From: G965233625 sp965233625
GTDB lineage: Bacteria > Planctomycetota > Planctomycetia > Pirellulales > Pirellulaceae
Assembly: GCA_965233625.1 (NCBI GenBank)
Contig: OZ247499.1
Span: 6,758,001-6,822,000, forward strand
Direction: 5' to 3'
Length of the DNA: 64,000 bases
In this document: piece by piece, positions 16,363 through 24,892 of the stretch
How the letters are laid out: the number at the start of each line of letters is the position of its first letter
Position numbering within the stretch: the stretch's first letter is position 1
The notes under the pieces: generated by a model
Database searches by the model: none
What the model was told of the DNA's origin: nothing
What the model saw: the letters and a program-made list of their open reading frames with translations, nothing else
Translations under genes and position numbers: made by a program

Positions 16363-17157
16363 GTGACAACGATTGAACATGTCTGTCAGTTTCTGGCCCG
16401 GTTTGCGCCGCCGCGTCTGGCGGAAGACTGGGATAATACCGGCCTGCTGGTTGGCGACCGTACTTTGCCTGTGACGAAGATCATGACCTGCCTGACCGTC
16501 ACACCGGCCTCTGCTGCTGAAGCCGTGGAAACCGGCGCCTCGCTGATTGTTTCGCATCATCCTTCGCCCTTCAAACCGCTCAAACGGATCACGGCGGATA
16601 ACGTCACGGGGCAGATCCTGTTGCAACTGATCGGCGGTGACGTGGCGGTTTACTCGCCGCATACCTCCTTCGATTCCGCCGCGACGGGCATCAATCAGAT
16701 GCTGGCTGAAGGGCTGGGTATCGTGGCGCCGCGCAACCTGCAAGACAACCCGGACGACCTGGAAGGTCCTGGCGCCGGGCGGTTTGGCGACTTGGAGCAA
16801 CCCGTAACACTTGCGGAGTTCGCCGCGCGTGTGAAACAGTTCCTGCAGATCGACGGACTGCACGCCGTGGGCGCCGGCGACACGCAGATCAACCGCGTGG
16901 GGGTTGCGTGCGGTTCGGCAGGCACGTTCCTTCCCGCCGCGCGGCGGCATGGCTGCGATTTGCTGGTCACAGGCGAAACGAATTTTCACACCTGCCTGGA
17001 AGCCGAAGCCACGGGCGTCGCCCTACTGCTGCCCGGCCATTACGCCAGCGAACGGTTCGCCGTGGAAAAACTGGCGGAAGTTATGGCGGAGGAATTCCCG
17101 GCGCTGGAGATCTGGCCCAGCCAGCGCGAAGCCGACCCGCTGCGCTGGATTGGTTAA
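16363..17157 (+). CDS. Nif3-like dinuclear metal-centre protein
   Basis: A member of the Nif3/YbgI (DUF34) family, annotated in databases as GTP cyclohydrolase 1 type 2 homologue; the true role is uncertain. Metal ligands are seen in SHHPSPF near residue 65 and in the C-terminal stretch GHYASERFAVEKL. WDNTGLLVGD near the N-terminus is also typical. At 264 residues it is the short form without the PII-like insert. The GTG start has a good GAAGGGA site six bases before it. It follows the KaiB-domain kinase after about 80 bases on the same strand. Confidence 0.87.
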   Translation: MTTIEHVCQFLARFAPPRLAEDWDNTGLLVGDRTLPVTKIMTCLTVTPASAAEAVETGASLIVSHHPSPFKPLKRITADNVTGQILLQLIGGDVAVYSPHTSFDSAATGINQMLAEGLGIVAPRNLQDNPDDLEGPGAGRFGDLEQPVTLAEFAARVKQFLQIDGLHAVGAGDTQINRVGVACGSAGTFLPAARRHGCDLLVTGETNFHTCLEAEATGVALLLPGHYASERFAVEKLAEVMAEEFPALEIWPSQREADPLRWIG

Positions 17158-17184
17158 CCGTCTGTTGACTCAGCAGGAAGCGCT

Positions 17185-17991
17185 ATGAACAGCACGGAAC
17201 CCGCCCAGATGACGCCGCCAGAGAATCGCGGTCCGGTAGCGACACGCAGCGTGACGAAGAAGGCAATTGCCGCTGTGGTTCTCATCGGACTGATGCTGCT
17301 GGTTGTGTTTATTCTGTTTATCTATCAGGACTACTCCGGGATGCAGCGTTTCTACTGTGCGGAGAATCTGAAACTGATTTCATACTCCCTGCACAGCCAT
17401 AACGAATATCAAGGCTATTTCCCGACCACCACGCAGACCGGGTCAGCACCGCCCATTGGCTGGCGCGTGGAACTGTGGACCAAGGTCAGATTTGAAAAAC
17501 TCAGTAAGTACGACCTGACCGCGCCGCATGATTCGCCGCAGAACATGGCCTTAGCCGCGCAGATTACAGATTTCCGCTGTTCGCTTTCCAGCACCCGTGA
17601 GGGCAACACCAGTTACTTCGCCGTTTTTTCCAATGCGGAAGCAGAGCAGCAGACCTGCTTTGTCATGAACCAGCGGTTGCGGGCAGAAGATATCACCGAC
17701 GGATATTCCAACACCATCTTCGCCGTCGAAGCCAGCCGTCATTCGCCGCAGGTGCTGTGGCACGCCGCGGGTGACTTGCATTTCAACTCGATGGATTTTA
17801 CCGTGAACAATAAGGAACTACGGCCAGGTATCGCGGGGCTGCATGATGGCTTCTGGCACCCGACCGTGGCGCCGGTGGCGGCAGCGGACAACTCCGTGAT
17901 TTTCCTTTCCAACGAGATCGATCCCGAAGTACTCCGCAAACTACTGCTACGCAACGATGGCCAGCCCGTAGAATTCCCTAGAAGCAGGTAA
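17185..17991 (+). CDS. DUF1559-like membrane-anchored protein
   Basis: A 268-residue protein with one transmembrane helix (about 30-50; IAAVVLIGLMLLVVFILFIY) and a large extracytoplasmic part. After the helix, FYCAENLKLISYSLHSHNEYQGYFP matches the start of the planctomycete DUF1559 (SBP_bac_10-like, pilin-related) domain. The usual prepilin leader (GFTLIELL) is absent and replaced by a plain helix. DGYSNTIFAVEA is another family element. It is followed after two bases by a second DUF1559 gene and preceded by the Nif3 gene 27 bases upstream, so the three probably form one transcript. The biological function is unknown. Confidence 0.75.
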   Translation: MNSTEPAQMTPPENRGPVATRSVTKKAIAAVVLIGLMLLVVFILFIYQDYSGMQRFYCAENLKLISYSLHSHNEYQGYFPTTTQTGSAPPIGWRVELWTKVRFEKLSKYDLTAPHDSPQNMALAAQITDFRCSLSSTREGNTSYFAVFSNAEAEQQTCFVMNQRLRAEDITDGYSNTIFAVEASRHSPQVLWHAAGDLHFNSMDFTVNNKELRPGIAGLHDGFWHPTVAPVAAADNSVIFLSNEIDPEVLRKLLLRNDGQPVEFPRSR

Positions 17992-17993
17992 CG

Positions 17994-18905
17994 ATGCCCT
18001 TCGACTTCCATTGCCCGCACTGCAACGCACTCAGCCGCGTTGACGATCAATACGCCGGCGCCGAGGGGCCGTGTATTGAATGCGGTGAAGAAATTACGCT
18101 GCCCGGCGAGCGACCCTACGCCGTCGAAGAGGCCTCGATGGCGGCGAATACCAGTTGGATGCCCGGCATGATTACCATCGTGATCACGGGTCTGTTTCTG
18201 GTGGGCGGTCCGCTGCTGATGATTCCGTCGGTCGCAATGTCCAGAGACGCGGCCCGCCGGACAGCCTGCCAGCAGAGCCTGCGGATGACGGGGCAGGCGA
18301 TGAACGCCTATCACGATACCTTCAAATACTTCCCACCTTCATCGGTCCTCACCCACGATGTGCCTTTTGCCAGCTGGCGGTCGCTGCTGGCGCCGTATGG
18401 CAGCGATCGTGCGATAGGCCTGCGGATTGATAAGAAGACCGGCTGGGAGTCTTCCACCAACCGGATTCTTCACCAGGAAAACCTGCAGGACTATCAGTGC
18501 GAAGCTGACCGCAATCCGATGCAAGGTTTTACATCGTACCTGGCGCCGGTAAGTCTGCGGATGGGCGGCCGTTCGCCCGTGACCATCTGGGGCCCGAACG
18601 CCAAAGTGCGACAGTCTTCCGTTACCGACGGTATGGCGTGCACGATTGCCGTGGTCGAGGCGCCGCTGTCTCCCTGGATCTGGATAGAGCCGCGCGATCT
18701 CAGCCACGAATCGATGCCCAAAACGGTTCAGCCCCAACCAACCGGCAAAGCCATCGCCAGCTTTCACACCGGCGGCGCGAACAGTTTATTCGTCGATGGC
18801 AGTGTGCGGTTCCTACCGCTTGAGATAGACGGGAAACTGCTGGGCGACCTTCTCACCCGCGCCGATGGCACCTCGCCGCTGGACGAAGTTAATCTGCTTG
18901 ATTAA
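17994..18905 (+). CDS. DUF1559-family protein with N-terminal zinc ribbon
   Basis: The 303-residue protein begins with a zinc ribbon (FHCPHCNALSRV, then GPCIECGEEI), followed by one transmembrane helix (about 55-80) and a DUF1559 domain (AARRTACQQSLRMTGQAM, YHDTFKYFPPSS). It ends with the family's H-x9-DG motif (FHTGGANSLFVDGSVRF). The zinc ribbon would be cytoplasmic and the domain outside, an architecture unlike classic DUF1559 pseudopilins, which start with a prepilin leader. It lies two bases after the previous DUF1559 gene. Its end overlaps by 17 bases the 3' end of the convergent zincin gene. Function unknown. Confidence 0.8.
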   Translation: MPFDFHCPHCNALSRVDDQYAGAEGPCIECGEEITLPGERPYAVEEASMAANTSWMPGMITIVITGLFLVGGPLLMIPSVAMSRDAARRTACQQSLRMTGQAMNAYHDTFKYFPPSSVLTHDVPFASWRSLLAPYGSDRAIGLRIDKKTGWESSTNRILHQENLQDYQCEADRNPMQGFTSYLAPVSLRMGGRSPVTIWGPNAKVRQSSVTDGMACTIAVVEAPLSPWIWIEPRDLSHESMPKTVQPQPTGKAIASFHTGGANSLFVDGSVRFLPLEIDGKLLGDLLTRADGTSPLDEVNLLD

Positions 18906-19716
18906 CCTGCTCCGCCGCCACTTCAACGCCAAACATCGCCGCGACTTTGATGATGAACTCACGGTGCTTCTGCGGCGCTGCGTTATGCCACTTCGTCAGA
19001 TACTGCTGAAAGGTTTCACCCTGGGGCGAAGGCGTTGAATTGAGATAACGGATGGCGTTCCAGTGCTGCGGCTGCGCCTCGAACAGAGGAAGCAGCGCTA
19101 AGGCGAAGGCGCCGTTCTTTTCGCGGTCGACCGGTTGCTTCGTGAGGTAGCGGGCATGCCGGGCGTAGTAGCTGCGGGTGCCGGTCTGCAGGATTTCGAG
19201 AAACTCTTTTCGCCGCTTCGCCACATCATCGGTATAGCTCCGCAGGTGCGGGGCGAAAGCTTTCCACGAGGCATAAGGCGGCGTCGTACGCCACTGCGTA
19301 GCCATTTGCCGCATGCAGTACAACGACGCCATTTCGCACAGCGTTTCTTCGAACCAGAGGTTCCCGCGATAATCGTCTTCCAGCCCGCATAGCACGTGGC
19401 ACATTTCGTGTGCAAACTGATACGCGTACTGCGCCCAGAATCGCTGCCGCGACGTTAACTTCACGCGGATAGCGCCGTCTTCCGCAGGCTTGTACAAAGA
19501 AATGGGCGAGTCCTTGCCGTGCGATACACGGACGGTCATCGGCGGCAGATCCTTCATGTGTTTCAGCAGATGGCTGGCGGCCGACTTGCACACTGCATGA
19601 ATATCTGCCTTGCCGGCATTAAAACCATCCGGCTGAATTTCGATCTTCACCTCTGCGACGGCGGAACTCGTCGCCCAAGCGGCGATAAACAGGAAGGTGA
19701 TCACGCGGAGCATCAT
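18889..19716 (-). CDS. Secreted HEXXH zinc-metallopeptidase-like protein
   Basis: About 275 residues with an N-terminal signal peptide (MLRVITFLFIAAWATSSAVA). The zincin motif HEMCH is present, followed after about 20 residues by FEETLCEMASLYCM, whose glutamates could supply the third ligand as in gluzincins. The closest family is not clear. The ATG overlaps the stop of the upstream 465-residue secreted-protein gene (ATGA), so translation is coupled. An ATG one codon later is equally possible. It is the last gene of a three-gene secreted set with a beta-helix protein; a role in degrading or remodelling extracellular material is inferred. Confidence 0.72.
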   Translation of the reverse strand: MMLRVITFLFIAAWATSSAVAEVKIEIQPDGFNAGKADIHAVCKSAASHLLKHMKDLPPMTVRVSHGKDSPISLYKPAEDGAIRVKLTSRQRFWAQYAYQFAHEMCHVLCGLEDDYRGNLWFEETLCEMASLYCMRQMATQWRTTPPYASWKAFAPHLRSYTDDVAKRRKEFLEILQTGTRSYYARHARYLTKQPVDREKNGAFALALLPLFEAQPQHWNAIRYLNSTPSPQGETFQQYLTKWHNAAPQKHREFIIKVAAMFGVEVAAEQVNQAD

Positions 19717-21110
19717 GGTAGAGTCTTTTCTGGTGGCTTGGCCTGCGACTTCAACAGGCGGATAGATTTGATCTTCACCCAATGTCCGGCGGTTCCGCCC
19801 GGCGCCGGGTCGAGACGCAACCGGACAATGCCGCCGCGGTACGTCTTCGCCGCTGTTAGCTTTACGACATAGCTGTGAAATTCGCCATCGGGTTGGACTG
19901 CAAATTGAAGAGAGTTCGCCGCCCTTTCGCCACCTTCTGCCTGCCGCTGCCAGTAAACCGTTGCATGACGGCTGTTGGATTGGATGGCAGCGCGGATTTC
20001 CAGTTCCGGCGCCTGCGACGCGCCGACAAAGAAAAACGGGCTGATCAACTGCGGATCATCCTGCGAAAGATCCACCCGCCAGCCATCCCTTACCGGCCAG
20101 CCTGCATCAACGGCGTTCCGCAGATGCCAGCTTTGACGGTCGCTGTGGAAGGTCCAATGCGGCAGCGCGTTTGTCTGAATCTTTTTCGCGCGGTGGCGGA
20201 TCTCCTGCACACTGCCGGGCAACAGTTCGTAGCGGAACTTGTAGGTGATGTTATGGTCAATGATCTCCTGCCCCTGACCAGCAAGATATCCGGTGCTGTT
20301 GGCACGCGTCCCGGCGCGAGCTGCCGGCGTGCTGCCGTCCGCCGGTTGCCCGGCAAAACCGCCCGTGAAATGCACGCGGCCGGGTGTAATCAGCCCCAGC
20401 CCGTTGCCTTTCGCATCCAGCAGTGCGGACCAGTTTTCCGTCCCCATCCATGATGACCATGGATGCTTCCCCTGCGGTCGTGGCGCCTGGCTGATGGCGG
20501 CGCCGGTAAAGGGTTTGTCGCCCATGTAGCTGACCACACGGTGATACCGGGCGTTGGCATAAACGGCAGGCAGCTCCTGAAGGCGTGCCGCGTACTGCTT
20601 CTGATCAACGCGTGCGTTATTGAGCTGTGCCCGCACTTTAACGACGGGCCCTTCAAGCTCTAGCCACGATTCAAAAGTGCATTGCCCCGGCACATTGTTC
20701 AGCGGCCAGTGCAGCGGACGGCATTTGACGTACAGTTGTTTTCCATCGTTTCGGTGCGCGAGCACCTGCGACCGGTTATCGAAATCGTCACCTGCCTGAA
20801 TAGGGTTCCAGCCAATGTGCGACCAGTGCGGCGCCGGCGACTGGCCCTGCGTTTTATAAGGCGCCGGTCCTGAGAAGAACGACAGTTGAATCTGCCGCCC
20901 CAGATCATAGTTGTTCACCAGGTTTGGCCCGTCGCCGCGCGAAAGATAGACAATCGCGCCGCCACGGCGCAGATCGACGCCCACCTTCACCACGCCGTTA
21001 TCCAGGTAGCTCACCTCCGCACCCGGCGGAAGCTGCGTGGGCCCGGCGGCAATGACGGGCGCGGCCGTGAGTAGCAGCGTTAGCAGCAGGATGGTGGAAA
21101 GACGGTGCAT
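19713..21110 (-). CDS. Secreted protein of unknown function
   Basis: A 465-residue protein with a clear signal peptide (LSTILLLTLLLTAAPVIAA). The N-terminal part (VSYLDNGVVKVGVDLRRGG, then YDLGRQIQLSFFSG) and the mainly beta character suggest a carbohydrate-associated fold. The C-terminal 120 residues resemble a beta-sandwich accessory domain. I do not recognise a catalytic motif. It is two bases downstream of the beta-helix gene and overlaps the zincin gene, so it belongs to that operon. Glycan binding or processing is a guess from context only. Confidence 0.65.
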   Translation of the reverse strand: MHRLSTILLLTLLLTAAPVIAAGPTQLPPGAEVSYLDNGVVKVGVDLRRGGAIVYLSRGDGPNLVNNYDLGRQIQLSFFSGPAPYKTQGQSPAPHWSHIGWNPIQAGDDFDNRSQVLAHRNDGKQLYVKCRPLHWPLNNVPGQCTFESWLELEGPVVKVRAQLNNARVDQKQYAARLQELPAVYANARYHRVVSYMGDKPFTGAAISQAPRPQGKHPWSSWMGTENWSALLDAKGNGLGLITPGRVHFTGGFAGQPADGSTPAARAGTRANSTGYLAGQGQEIIDHNITYKFRYELLPGSVQEIRHRAKKIQTNALPHWTFHSDRQSWHLRNAVDAGWPVRDGWRVDLSQDDPQLISPFFFVGASQAPELEIRAAIQSNSRHATVYWQRQAEGGERAANSLQFAVQPDGEFHSYVVKLTAAKTYRGGIVRLRLDPAPGGTAGHWVKIKSIRLLKSQAKPPEKTLP

Positions 21111-21112
21111 AG

Positions 21113-22513
21113 CTACCTGGTCCGTGAAGCCTTCCAGCCGTCCACGGTAAATTCATCGTGCACGCCGCAGGTGAATTTCAGCGGCGCCTCTAATCCCACT
21201 TTGGCTTCGGTCGCCGGGTTTTTCAGCCGTTTCTCATCAGCGACGTTGACAAGTTTGTTGTTTTCAACCGTCGCGTTGTAGCTGTTTTCATGACGGAGTA
21301 GCGGGCGTGACAGACCTTGACACTCAACAATGTTGTTGCGGATGGCAATGGTGGAGAAATCGCTGTTGCCATTAAAGCCGAACAGCCCTTCTTTACGCGG
21401 CGTAGTGGTCGTCCGCGTGACGATATGGTTATTGCGGACTTCCAGGTTGTTATACGGTTCGTTGATCCAGATCACGCCGCGGCCCGGATTGCTGATCAGG
21501 TTGTTGTGGAAAGTCGCCGGGCCTTTGGCGGGGGCTTTGCCAAAGCCGGAGATCAGGTTACCCCAGTCTTTCTCCACATCAAAATCAAACAGGTTGTGGC
21601 TGATCTCAACGCCGTTACGCACAAATTCAATCGAGTAAGAATTGTGCATCCAGTTGTGATGAATGTGGAAGGTCTTTCCGCTTTCAGGCACACCGCCGCC
21701 GGCGTATTTCGGAATCGAAATCGTGCCGTGGCAGACGTTGTGATCAATCTCATTATCTTCGTCGTTCTCGAATGGCAGTTCGATAGAAAAGTTCACCTCG
21801 ATCGTATTGTGATGAATCCGGCAGCGTTTCCCCTGGCGGCATTTGATGCCAAAGTACGAACGCTCTTTGCTGGTTTTCGTCCGGCGGAAGCGGTTGTGGG
21901 CAATCTCGCTATCAACCATCCAGATGGCGAAGATGCCGCCGCCGGTAATGCCGCCTTTCACACCGGGCTCGCCGCCGCGTTTCCAGCGTCCGCCGGCGTC
22001 GATGAATTCGCAATCGTGAATGCGGGCGTTCTTCATGGCAAAGGTGCGGATGCCGGACCACAGCGTATCGTCAATCCGTAGATGATGCAGATGCAGCTTG
22101 CTGTTCCCGAAGCCAAAGATGGCGCCGTGCATCTGCGGCCCGCGGAGCGTCATGCCGCTAATGGTCACATCAGCGGCTTTATCCTGAATACGGATCAAAT
22201 ACGCCCGCGAATCGAGCCCTTTCGTTCGCATCTCTGGATCAGGTAATGTTGCGGTGGAAGGCTTCCACTCTGGCACATGCGTGATGATGGTTTTGTCCAT
22301 GCCCGCGCCTTGCAGCGTAACGCCGGCAGCCGGTTCCAGCGGAGCGTTTAAGGCAAAGGTGCCCGCGCCGATTTCTACAGTATCGCCCGCCTTGGCTTGC
22401 TTCACCGCCGTAACGAGCGCATCGACAGTGGTGACTTCAGCAGCGAGTGAAAAAGAGCCGGTCGTTAGTACGAGTAAAATCGCCAGCAGCAGACTTCTGG
22501 TAGATGTGGCCAT
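21113..22513 (-). CDS. Secreted right-handed beta-helix protein, polysaccharide lyase-like
   Basis: A 466-residue protein with a signal peptide (LLLAILLVLTTGSFSLA). VDALVTAVKQAKAGDTVEIGAG opens the helix as in pectate-lyase-like and chondroitinase B-like proteins. Many repeated turns follow (IHDCEFIDAGGRW, IHHNTIEVNF, IHHNWMHNS, FHNNLISNPG, VRNNHIVTR), typical of PbH1/NosD repeats. The catalytic residues of any one lyase family cannot be assigned by eye. It is the first gene of a three-gene secreted operon and sits about 1 kb from a divergent sulfatase, fitting degradation of sulfated or uronic-acid polysaccharides. Confidence 0.8.
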   Translation of the reverse strand: MATSTRSLLLAILLVLTTGSFSLAAEVTTVDALVTAVKQAKAGDTVEIGAGTFALNAPLEPAAGVTLQGAGMDKTIITHVPEWKPSTATLPDPEMRTKGLDSRAYLIRIQDKAADVTISGMTLRGPQMHGAIFGFGNSKLHLHHLRIDDTLWSGIRTFAMKNARIHDCEFIDAGGRWKRGGEPGVKGGITGGGIFAIWMVDSEIAHNRFRRTKTSKERSYFGIKCRQGKRCRIHHNTIEVNFSIELPFENDEDNEIDHNVCHGTISIPKYAGGGVPESGKTFHIHHNWMHNSYSIEFVRNGVEISHNLFDFDVEKDWGNLISGFGKAPAKGPATFHNNLISNPGRGVIWINEPYNNLEVRNNHIVTRTTTTPRKEGLFGFNGNSDFSTIAIRNNIVECQGLSRPLLRHENSYNATVENNKLVNVADEKRLKNPATEAKVGLEAPLKFTCGVHDEFTVDGWKASRTR

Positions 22514-22571
22514 AGGAAATGGGTGGAATGTGTGAAAGTGGCAGGCAAAAAGGTTGGACCTTCATTATCCT

Positions 22572-23390
22572 CTATGGCTTGTCTGGCTGCAAAGCACCGT
22601 GTGGGGTCAGGCAACCAATGAACAGCCGCACGCTTACGGTATACGTCGCCACATATAGTAGCGCTGCGTAGAACATCCGCAGGTAGACATTCGGCAAGTC
22701 ACTGGCCATGGGATACTCTGCGAAGACGCACTCAATGATCCAATGGTGCGCGGCGGCTACTCCTGTCACCAGCAGACACGCTGCCAGGAGTTTCTGTTTG
22801 CCGGACGCCAACCAACCCGTAATCACTGCCAGACAAGCAACGGCTACGGCCACAACTAGGGAAACGGGCAGCGAATGCAGCGTCATCCAGGGGCGCGTGA
22901 AACGGGCAATGGAAGTCGCCGTGCAGCAGACGACAGCAACGACTGTAAGCAGTATAAAAACGTCGAAGAGTCTGAAGCGAATAGTAGCGAGCCTGCCATC
23001 TACTCGGAGCTGAACCCCGGTGAGTTTCAGCAATTCGATGAGAAGGAAACTAAGTATGGCCGGCAGCAGCACTAATTCTCCCCGGTGTGCCAGCCAAGGC
23101 TGATACGGTTGCATCCGCAGGCCGGCTGCGCCGCGCAAATCCAGCCAGATGTTTACAGCTTCGCTTGCCAACAGCAGCGCCAGCCATCCGCTGAGCAGCA
23201 AAAGCCGCTTCACTAACGGCCAACCTGTCCACTGTGCCAGCAACGCCGTGAATGCGGATTGCCCGATAATGATTCCAGACAGAATCGTTTCACGTAGGCC
23301 GGGCAACCGTTGCCCCGCGCCGAATACCATCGCCGCAAGTAGCACGCACAATTGCGCCACCATGCAGATCGCTACAGAATTTCGCTGCAT
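22572..23390 (-). CDS. Hypothetical multi-spanning membrane protein
   Basis: 272 residues with about seven hydrophobic segments (for example LLLLSGWLALLLASEAV and LFDVFILLTVVAVVCC). I do not recognise a family. It ends close to the start of the beta-helix gene on the same strand and diverges from the sulfatase gene. Its base composition matches the neighbours. An inner-membrane location is all that can be said. Confidence 0.6.
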   Translation of the reverse strand: MQRNSVAICMVAQLCVLLAAMVFGAGQRLPGLRETILSGIIIGQSAFTALLAQWTGWPLVKRLLLLSGWLALLLASEAVNIWLDLRGAAGLRMQPYQPWLAHRGELVLLPAILSFLLIELLKLTGVQLRVDGRLATIRFRLFDVFILLTVVAVVCCTATSIARFTRPWMTLHSLPVSLVVAVAVACLAVITGWLASGKQKLLAACLLVTGVAAAHHWIIECVFAEYPMASDLPNVYLRMFYAALLYVATYTVSVRLFIGCLTPHGALQPDKP

Positions 23391-23501
23391 AAGTTGCTTC
23401 TCAAGGGACGCTTAGAAGATGGCTGCTAGAGCCATGCAGTTGAAGTAAGATATAGCACTTCGCCTTCAACTCGTACAAATCCTCTAAGAAGGGAACCGCC
23501 G

Positions 23502-24854
23502 ATGCTGCGTTGTGTTGTTTCTGGTCTGCTGCTGATGCTGGTCATGGTGGGAACCGCGGCGGCCAGGCAGCCGAATGTGATTCTCATCATGTGCGACGAT
23601 ATGGGTTACGAAGGCGTGTCGGCCTATGGTTCGCCGGACTACAAGACGCCGGTGCTGGATAAGCTGGCTGCGGAAGGGATGCTGTTTAACCACTGTTATT
23701 CGCAGCCGATCTGCACGCCGTCACGCGTTCAGATTATGACGGGCAAATACAACCTGCGGAATTACACCAAGTTCGGCCAGTTACGCACCAGCGAAACAAC
23801 CTTCGGCAACCTGATGCGCAGCGCCGGTTACGAAACGGCTATTGCCGGCAAATGGCAACTGGGCGGCGATTCAAAAACCGTTGACAAATTCGGCTTCGAT
23901 GAGCATTGCCTATGGCATCTGGACGGTCGTGCTTCCCGCTTCTGGAATCCGCGACTGGTGACCAATGGCAAGTTGATGGAAGGTCTGGAAAAGAAGTTCG
24001 GTCCTGATGTCGTCGCGGATTTTGTCACAGACTTTATCGACCGCAAGAAGGACAAACCCTTCTTCATCTACTATCCGATGATGCTGGTGCACTGGCCCTT
24101 TGTGCCCACGCCCGACAGTCCACCCGGCGGTTCGCGGGAGCGGTCCGGCAAGTACGACGGCCAGAATGGCGGCGTGGAATACTTTGATGATATGGTCGCC
24201 TACATGGATAAAATCATCGGCCGCGTTGTGGACAAGCTGGACGAACACAAGCTGCGCGAAGACACGCTGATCATGTTCACCGGTGATAACGGCTGTGCTA
24301 CGAATATCCGTTCGCGGATGGGTGACCGCACGATTGCCGGCGGCAAAGGCAGCCTGCCAGACGCGGGTACGCACGTGGCCCTGGTGGCTAACTGGAAAGG
24401 GCATGTGCCTGCCGGTAAGGTCAGCAACACGCTGGTGGATTTCACGGACATGCTGCCCACGCTCTTAGACATGGCCGGCGCCAGCGTTCCGCAGAGTGCA
24501 AAGATCGATGGGCAAAGCTTCCTACCGCAACTCAAGGGCGAAGAAGGTAACCCGCGGCAGTGGGTCTTCTGCCATTACATTCGCAACGGCGTTCCGGCCG
24601 ATCCAGGCACAGACGCCAAGCGGATGAAGCTGGCGCAGAAACAGCAGCAGGCTCGTAAAAAGAAACAGCTGGGCCGGTTCGCCCGGGATCAGAAATTCAA
24701 GCTGTACGACGACGGCCGGTTCTACAATGTCGCAACGGACGTTGAGGAAAAGTACGATTTGAACCAAGGTAGGCTAAGTCCCGAAGCCGCCGCCGCTCGC
24801 CGAAAACTGCAAGCGGTCCACGACTCGATGCCTGCATGGAAAACGCATAAGTAA
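23502..24854 (+). CDS. Secreted sulfatase
   Basis: A 450-residue exported hydrolase that releases sulfate from esters, probably on algal or host polysaccharides. The signal peptide ends near AAARQP; metal-binding NVILIMCDDMGYEG follows. The active-site sequence CTPSR starts at C71, the residue a formylglycine-generating enzyme would convert. IAGKWQLGG (lysine/GKW motif) and FTGDNGCAT (DN metal ligands) complete the site. The type-I sulfatase core length is normal. Its ATG is preceded by AAGAAGGGAACC, a good ribosome-binding site. No maturase is adjacent. Planctomycetes carry many such genes, so substrate assignment is open. Confidence 0.93.
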   Translation: MLRCVVSGLLLMLVMVGTAAARQPNVILIMCDDMGYEGVSAYGSPDYKTPVLDKLAAEGMLFNHCYSQPICTPSRVQIMTGKYNLRNYTKFGQLRTSETTFGNLMRSAGYETAIAGKWQLGGDSKTVDKFGFDEHCLWHLDGRASRFWNPRLVTNGKLMEGLEKKFGPDVVADFVTDFIDRKKDKPFFIYYPMMLVHWPFVPTPDSPPGGSRERSGKYDGQNGGVEYFDDMVAYMDKIIGRVVDKLDEHKLREDTLIMFTGDNGCATNIRSRMGDRTIAGGKGSLPDAGTHVALVANWKGHVPAGKVSNTLVDFTDMLPTLLDMAGASVPQSAKIDGQSFLPQLKGEEGNPRQWVFCHYIRNGVPADPGTDAKRMKLAQKQQQARKKKQLGRFARDQKFKLYDDGRFYNVATDVEEKYDLNQGRLSPEAAAARRKLQAVHDSMPAWKTHK

Positions 24855-24892
24855 CGCGAGCCGGTTTTTAAACCTGGCGGCGCCGCAACTTT

